Shown: one piece after another, positions 41,516-44,664 of the stretch
How the letters are laid out: every line of letters starts with the position of its first letter
Position numbering within the stretch: the stretch's first letter is position 1
Source: Methanobacteriota archaeon
Lineage (GTDB): Archaea > Thermoplasmatota > Poseidoniia > Poseidoniales > Poseidoniaceae
Length of the DNA: 44,664 nt
Assembly (NCBI GenBank): GCA_018662825.1
Contig: JABJFI010000013.1
Span: 1-44,664 of the forward strand
Reading direction: 5' to 3'
Notes under the pieces: generated by a model
What the model was told of the DNA's origin: nothing
Seen by the model: the letters and a program-made list of their open reading frames with translations, nothing else
Databases searched by the model: none
Program-made: the position numbers and the translations under genes

Positions 41516-42400
41516 ATGAAGCGGAAATCTCCTACCGAACCACCTGCTGATTCACAAAAAACCCTCGAATCTTGGAGGCTCTTATTTGAGAGTGAAACCT
41601 ACAAAAATGACCTCGATGCTCTTCCAGGTAATGGAGATCCGGTCTTTGGTTTTGAAGTAGAATGGGATGATTTGACAAAATACGAAGAACTTCATGTCAA
41701 GTTTTCCGAGAATATGACCGAGACACTTCAGTGCGGAAATCAAGTTCTCAAAGAACAATATTCCAATCGTAACATGGCGACACGCCCAGTGATTCGCGTA
41801 GTGAATTTGCCCGATGATAGAGCCTATGAAATGAGCCAACTACGGATGCGAGACCGAACAAGATTACTCTCTTTCGATGGCATTGTCATCTCGACAAGTC
41901 CAATAATCGGATGGCTCAAACTGAGTGTTCACAAATGCAATGATTGTGATTCAAAGTGGACGATAAAAGAACGCTTAGCCCGCCCCCGAGAAAAAATAAA
42001 ATTTTGTCGAACCTGTCTTGATGTCATCATATCAAACATGGAATCAAAGAAGCCCAAGTCTTACCATAAAGACCCAACCGATGTATCAATGGTTGCAGAA
42101 GAAAATTACTATGAAGATGTACAATATCTTGAAATTATTTCTCCAAACATGTTGGAAAATGGAATGGCTGATAACGGTGAAAGTTTCCAAGTCGTCGTGT
42201 TCGATGAATACGTTGGACAATTTTCCAAGGGCGATAACTTGACTATCAATGCAGTTGTAGCTGTTGACCCGTTAATCAACCGTGACTTCATTCGTGATAC
42301 TCGAAGAATGATTTATCTTCAAGCCCATAGCGTCGAAGAAGGATTTTCACACCACAAACCAATACAACTTGATTTGTCGAAGGAATTCTCACTTTCGTAG
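41516..42400 (+). CDS. Stand-alone MCM N-terminal-domain-like protein without AAA+
   Basis: 294 residues. The layout matches the N-terminal half of archaeal MCM: a helical A-domain (WRLLFESETYKNDLDALP; VEWDDLTKYEELHVKF; PVIRVVNLPDD), an OB-fold opening with LRMRDRTRLLSFDGIVISTS (MCM: lR...igklvsvdGiVtrtS), a four-Cys zinc finger (Cys141, Cys144, Cys164, Cys167), YYEDVQYLEII (MCM: DyQ.i.iQE) and VVVFDEYVGQFSKGDNLTINAVV (MCM: ddLvd.v.pGdrv.i.Giv). It ends there: no Walker A, Walker B or arginine finger. The frame is intact and starts with a clean ATG, so it is not a broken MCM. Overlaps the convergent TyrRS end by 12 bases. Confidence 0.7.
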   Translation: MKRKSPTEPPADSQKTLESWRLLFESETYKNDLDALPGNGDPVFGFEVEWDDLTKYEELHVKFSENMTETLQCGNQVLKEQYSNRNMATRPVIRVVNLPDDRAYEMSQLRMRDRTRLLSFDGIVISTSPIIGWLKLSVHKCNDCDSKWTIKERLARPREKIKFCRTCLDVIISNMESKKPKSYHKDPTDVSMVAEENYYEDVQYLEIISPNMLENGMADNGESFQVVVFDEYVGQFSKGDNLTINAVVAVDPLINRDFIRDTRRMIYLQAHSVEEGFSHHKPIQLDLSKEFSLS

Positions 42401-43534
42401 AGCCGTCACTGCATCAAGCGTTTCAGGATGCTTATCGAAATGTTCGGAGACACTTTGTAAGCCTCGGATGATGCCATCAGCAACACCCAATTTAGCATCA
42501 AGAGGGTGAAGTGTTCCATCACTGACTGCGGCTTTGAAAGCATCAAGGTCTTTCCATGTTGAAGGTTCACCAAACTTTGGATTAGGTGTGACGATTATTT
42601 CGCCCCATTCAGGTAGTACGACATGTTCAGCCAATTCATAAACAGGGGAAAGAGGGTCTTCGGGATCCAAGTAGGCGTGTTTTTGCATTTTCTTGCGAAG
42701 TGCTTTGGCTTCATCATGCAGTAAGATAGCACCCGATGGGTCGGATTTACTCATCTTGTGATCAAAACTTTCCATTCGTACTCCTGTTGCTTTGAGTGAA
42801 GAAAGGATTGGTGTATGAAGGCAGGTAGGTTTTTTCCAATTCCAACGGGTTGCAACATCTCGCATGAACATGTGTGCTTTCCGTTGGTCCATGCCTCCAA
42901 GAGCCACATCGATGTTCATTTCAAAGATATCACTTGCTTGCATTGCAGGATAATAAAACTTGGAAAGGTCGTGGTCAGAAGATGCCTCATCTCGGCCCAT
43001 AATAGTGAATGTTTTGCGAACTTTAGCCAATGTTGCGCCCTTGGAGCATCGGAGAACTCGGGCCCAATAGTCTCCAGAGTTCATGATTTCAGAAGCCCAA
43101 ATAAAGCGTAATTGCCCGGGGCCATCACCTTCTTCAGGATGGCCTAAGAGTGCTCGAAAAGTCTCTTCCATGTAGGTTGCAGTCGTTTGAATATCTTCCA
43201 TTACACCGTTAAATTTGTCATTGACCCAAGCGTGCCAATCGGCTAAAAAGATGAGCACATTTGCGTCCGCTTCTAACATTCGTCGCAGTTGTAGAGAGAG
43301 TACTTTCCAGCCAATGTGTGCTTTTCCTGACGGTTCAAATCCAACATAACATCGAATCACGCCATCGCCAGCCATGCTGGTATTTTCTGCTAAGCAGTTG
43401 ACTAAATGGTCGATGCCAACGGTTTCATCAACTTGGCCGACCATGAGTGCAAGACGACGCTGTTGGTGTTCATTTAATTCGATAATGCGTGGATTTTCTT
43501 CGACAAAGGATTCGAGAACTGAATCGATGCCCAT
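42389..43534 (-). CDS. tyrS: Tyrosyl-tRNA synthetase (archaeal/eukaryal type)
   Basis: 381-residue class I synthetase that charges tRNA-Tyr. HIGH-like motif PSGKAHIGW near residue 70, tyrosine-pocket region FYYPAMQASDIF, ALGGMDQRKAHMFMRDVA, and KMSKS motif FDHKMSKSDPSGAI near residue 260. The archaeal form has no C-terminal S4 domain, as here. ATG at 43534 (MGIDSVLESFVEEN). The next upstream gene ends 13 bases away, so they may be one operon. Confidence 0.93.
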   Translation of the reverse strand: MGIDSVLESFVEENPRIIELNEHQQRRLALMVGQVDETVGIDHLVNCLAENTSMAGDGVIRCYVGFEPSGKAHIGWKVLSLQLRRMLEADANVLIFLADWHAWVNDKFNGVMEDIQTTATYMEETFRALLGHPEEGDGPGQLRFIWASEIMNSGDYWARVLRCSKGATLAKVRKTFTIMGRDEASSDHDLSKFYYPAMQASDIFEMNIDVALGGMDQRKAHMFMRDVATRWNWKKPTCLHTPILSSLKATGVRMESFDHKMSKSDPSGAILLHDEAKALRKKMQKHAYLDPEDPLSPVYELAEHVVLPEWGEIIVTPNPKFGEPSTWKDLDAFKAAVSDGTLHPLDAKLGVADGIIRGLQSVSEHFDKHPETLDAVTALRK

Positions 43535-43547
43535 AGTACCACTTTCT

Positions 43548-44072
43548 TCAAATTAAATCGTTGAGTTTCTTTACTTTTCCCTCCGAAGGAGGAGTTCCAG
43601 AATCAATCATTGCTTGTAATTCAGCAATCATCTCATTGGCAGTGTTGATGGTATCTTGGTCGACACTCTTACTCATTTCCATCATTTTGTGCGCCATCTT
43701 GATTGCCGATTTTGCTTTCGAGAATTTCTTTGCGTTTTCTTTTGCCTTATCGCCACGTTGCTTGGGTGAATATCCGGTGACTTCATCGAGGAATGACGAC
43801 CATTTCTTTCGGGAATCCATTGCTTTTTCCCGGCCGCCATCGGAAGATAAGAATTCCTTGAGTACATCGCCTTTCATCTGTTCAACATCGACAACAAGTT
43901 TTCCATCTGAGCCAAATTCGCCGGTGATGCGAGTGAGGATGGCAAATGAACCGGTAAAAACACCTTCTGAATTAACTTGAATATCATCAAAATATGTGGT
44001 TGCAATACGTGCAAGGCCTGCATTTCCACCAATTTTTTTCTCTAAACCGCGCTTGACTGCGAATCGCTCCAT
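43548..44072 (-). CDS. Small conserved archaeal protein (possibly DUF5611-like) with helical C-terminus
   Basis: 174 residues. The N-terminal 75 residues (MERFAVKRGLEKKIGG; VFTGSFAILTRITGEFGSDGKLVVDVEQ) form a small beta-rich domain that recalls DUF5611 archaeal proteins, which begin with a similar Y/F-x-x-KRG. The rest is helical and Lys-rich (KAKENAKKFSKAKSAIKMAH), ending with an MIAELQAMI helix. No catalytic motif seen. The ATG is in-frame with about 35 upstream codons that also read sensibly (FLILLNGEPYGKEALRRC) but lack an ATG, GTG or TTG start, so 44072 is kept. The DUF call is tentative. Confidence 0.55.
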   Translation of the reverse strand: MERFAVKRGLEKKIGGNAGLARIATTYFDDIQVNSEGVFTGSFAILTRITGEFGSDGKLVVDVEQMKGDVLKEFLSSDGGREKAMDSRKKWSSFLDEVTGYSPKQRGDKAKENAKKFSKAKSAIKMAHKMMEMSKSVDQDTINTANEMIAELQAMIDSGTPPSEGKVKKLNDLI

Positions 44073-44179
44073 ACAACGGCGAAGCGCCTCTTTGCCATAA
44101 GGCTCACCGTTGAGGAGAATGAGAAAATCCTCTTCGGTTGTGTAGGAGGGGTTTTTTTGTAGTTGGCGTTGGGCAATTC

Positions 44180-44664
44180 ATGAGAGGACACTTTTTCCTA
44201 GGCATCTGCCTGCTCATTCTACTCTTGCCGGCAGTCCCTGCACAGCCGAAATCAGTCATTCAATTGACTCTAGTTGATACACTGGAAGATTCTGATATCG
44301 GAATTCATGCAGGTAAGTTGTCACCAAATGGTATGTCAGTTCTTATGGTCGGTGAAGATGGCTATGCACACATTGTCTCGGCTTATCACGCCGAGGATCG
44401 CAGCCAAGACATCGAACTGAATACAGCTCGAAGCGCGGCACTTCATGATGTCTCTTGGCACCCCCGAGGTGAAACGGCATTGCTTACTGGCGACATGGGT
44501 GTTGCCCTGCGTTATTCAACCGAAAACCATGCCATCACAACTGTCAACGGTTCTGGCGCCATTATGGGTCTTAACATGACTGCTGTTGAGTGGAGGCCTG
44601 CTGGAGATTATGCCTACTTTGGTGCTTCTGATGGTAGCCTTTGGAAATATTCAGGGGGTTCTGG
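44180..44664 (+). CDS. Secreted or lipid-anchored propeller-like protein, 3' end outside the window
   Basis: The frame from ATG 44180 is open to the window end (161 codons), which is why the track misses it. The N-terminus is a signal peptide (MRGHFFLGICLLILLLPAVPAQP). The mature part has WD40-like repeats: LSPNGMSVLMVGEDGYAHIV, VSWHPRGETALLTGDMGVAL, VEWRPAGDYAYFGASDGSLW. An exported beta-propeller is likely. It diverges from the small conserved gene; the gap of 107 bases contains a run of seven T at 44152-44158 and no strong ribosome-binding site. Function unknown. Confidence 0.75.
   Translation, partial: MRGHFFLGICLLILLLPAVPAQPKSVIQLTLVDTLEDSDIGIHAGKLSPNGMSVLMVGEDGYAHIVSAYHAEDRSQDIELNTARSAALHDVSWHPRGETALLTGDMGVALRYSTENHAITTVNGSGAIMGLNMTAVEWRPAGDYAYFGASDGSLWKYSGGS

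Noticed and set aside
44073-44170. Upstream in-frame extension of the minus-strand gene at 43548-44072
   Set aside because: It reads like protein for about 35 codons, but has no ATG, GTG or TTG start before the stop codon, and the ATG at 44072 matches where the family begins.

Overview
The window is a densely packed archaeal chromosome segment. Diagnostic archaeal genes are ribosomal proteins uL16/L10e, L44e, S27e and L37e, aIF2-alpha, Nop10, ABCE1, a PAC2-family protein, RPA with its partner protein, geranylgeranyl diphosphate synthase plus geranylgeranyl reductase, archaeal-type TyrRS and a class III pilin. It also has bacterial-type MutS and MutL, electron-transfer flavoproteins, short intergenic gaps and moderate GC. 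Together these suggest an uncultured marine euryarchaeon of the Thermoplasmatota, most likely Poseidoniales (Marine Group II). That placement is inferred from gene content and style; no phylogeny was run.

Layout. 1-2.7 kb: TldD (cut by the window edge) and TldE. 2.9-5.5 kb: RPA and its partner. 5.6-8.5 kb: a Tad/type II secretion-like operon of a small tail-like protein, two TadB/TadC-like membrane proteins and a TadA-like ATPase. 8.5-12.2 kb: a SAP-motif coiled-coil protein, a helical unknown and a porphobilinogen-deaminase-like protein without the cofactor cysteine. 12.3-14.4 kb: archaeal lipid genes (GGPP synthase, geranylgeranyl reductase). 14.5-17.5 kb: pilin, MoaA, AroA. 17.5-22.1 kb: mutS-mutL. 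22.2-23.5 kb: membrane-anchored propeller-like protein. 23.6-26.1 kb: uL16 and ABCE1. 26.1-29.7 kb: two tandem nucleases, each a Cas4/RecB-like PD-(D/E)XK domain with a four-Cys Fe-S signature and OB-like C-terminal regions. 29.7-30.6 kb: a 66-residue ubiquitin-like modifier ending in GG, tRNA-Ser(CGA), and a TM2 gene interrupted by an in-frame TAG. 30.6-33.0 kb: minus-strand operon L44e, S27e, aIF2-alpha, Nop10, PAC2. 33.1-34.4 kb: two membrane proteins. 34.4-37.2 kb: L37e (absent from the ORF track), PurF and a ThiI-like protein without a PP-loop. 37.2-41.3 kb: propeller-PKD protein, MBL hydrolase, EtfA/EtfB. 41.5-44.7 kb: a stand-alone MCM N-terminal-like protein, TyrRS, a small unknown, and the start of a secreted propeller-like protein.

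Theme. Several genes look like recognised enzymes that have lost their usual active part: HemC-like without its cofactor Cys, ThiI-like without SGGxDS, MCM without AAA+, L44e without most zinc ligands. Genome maintenance is heavily represented: RPA, the RPA partner with an MCM-like winged helix, the MCM-N protein, MutSL and the paired nucleases. No CRISPR array, insertion sequence or rRNA was seen. The best candidates for something undescribed are the tandem nuclease-OB pair, the orphan MCM-N protein, the degenerate HemC-like and ThiI-like proteins, the TAG-interrupted TM2 gene, and a 15-nt hairpin that fills the whole gap between the S27e and aIF2-alpha genes.
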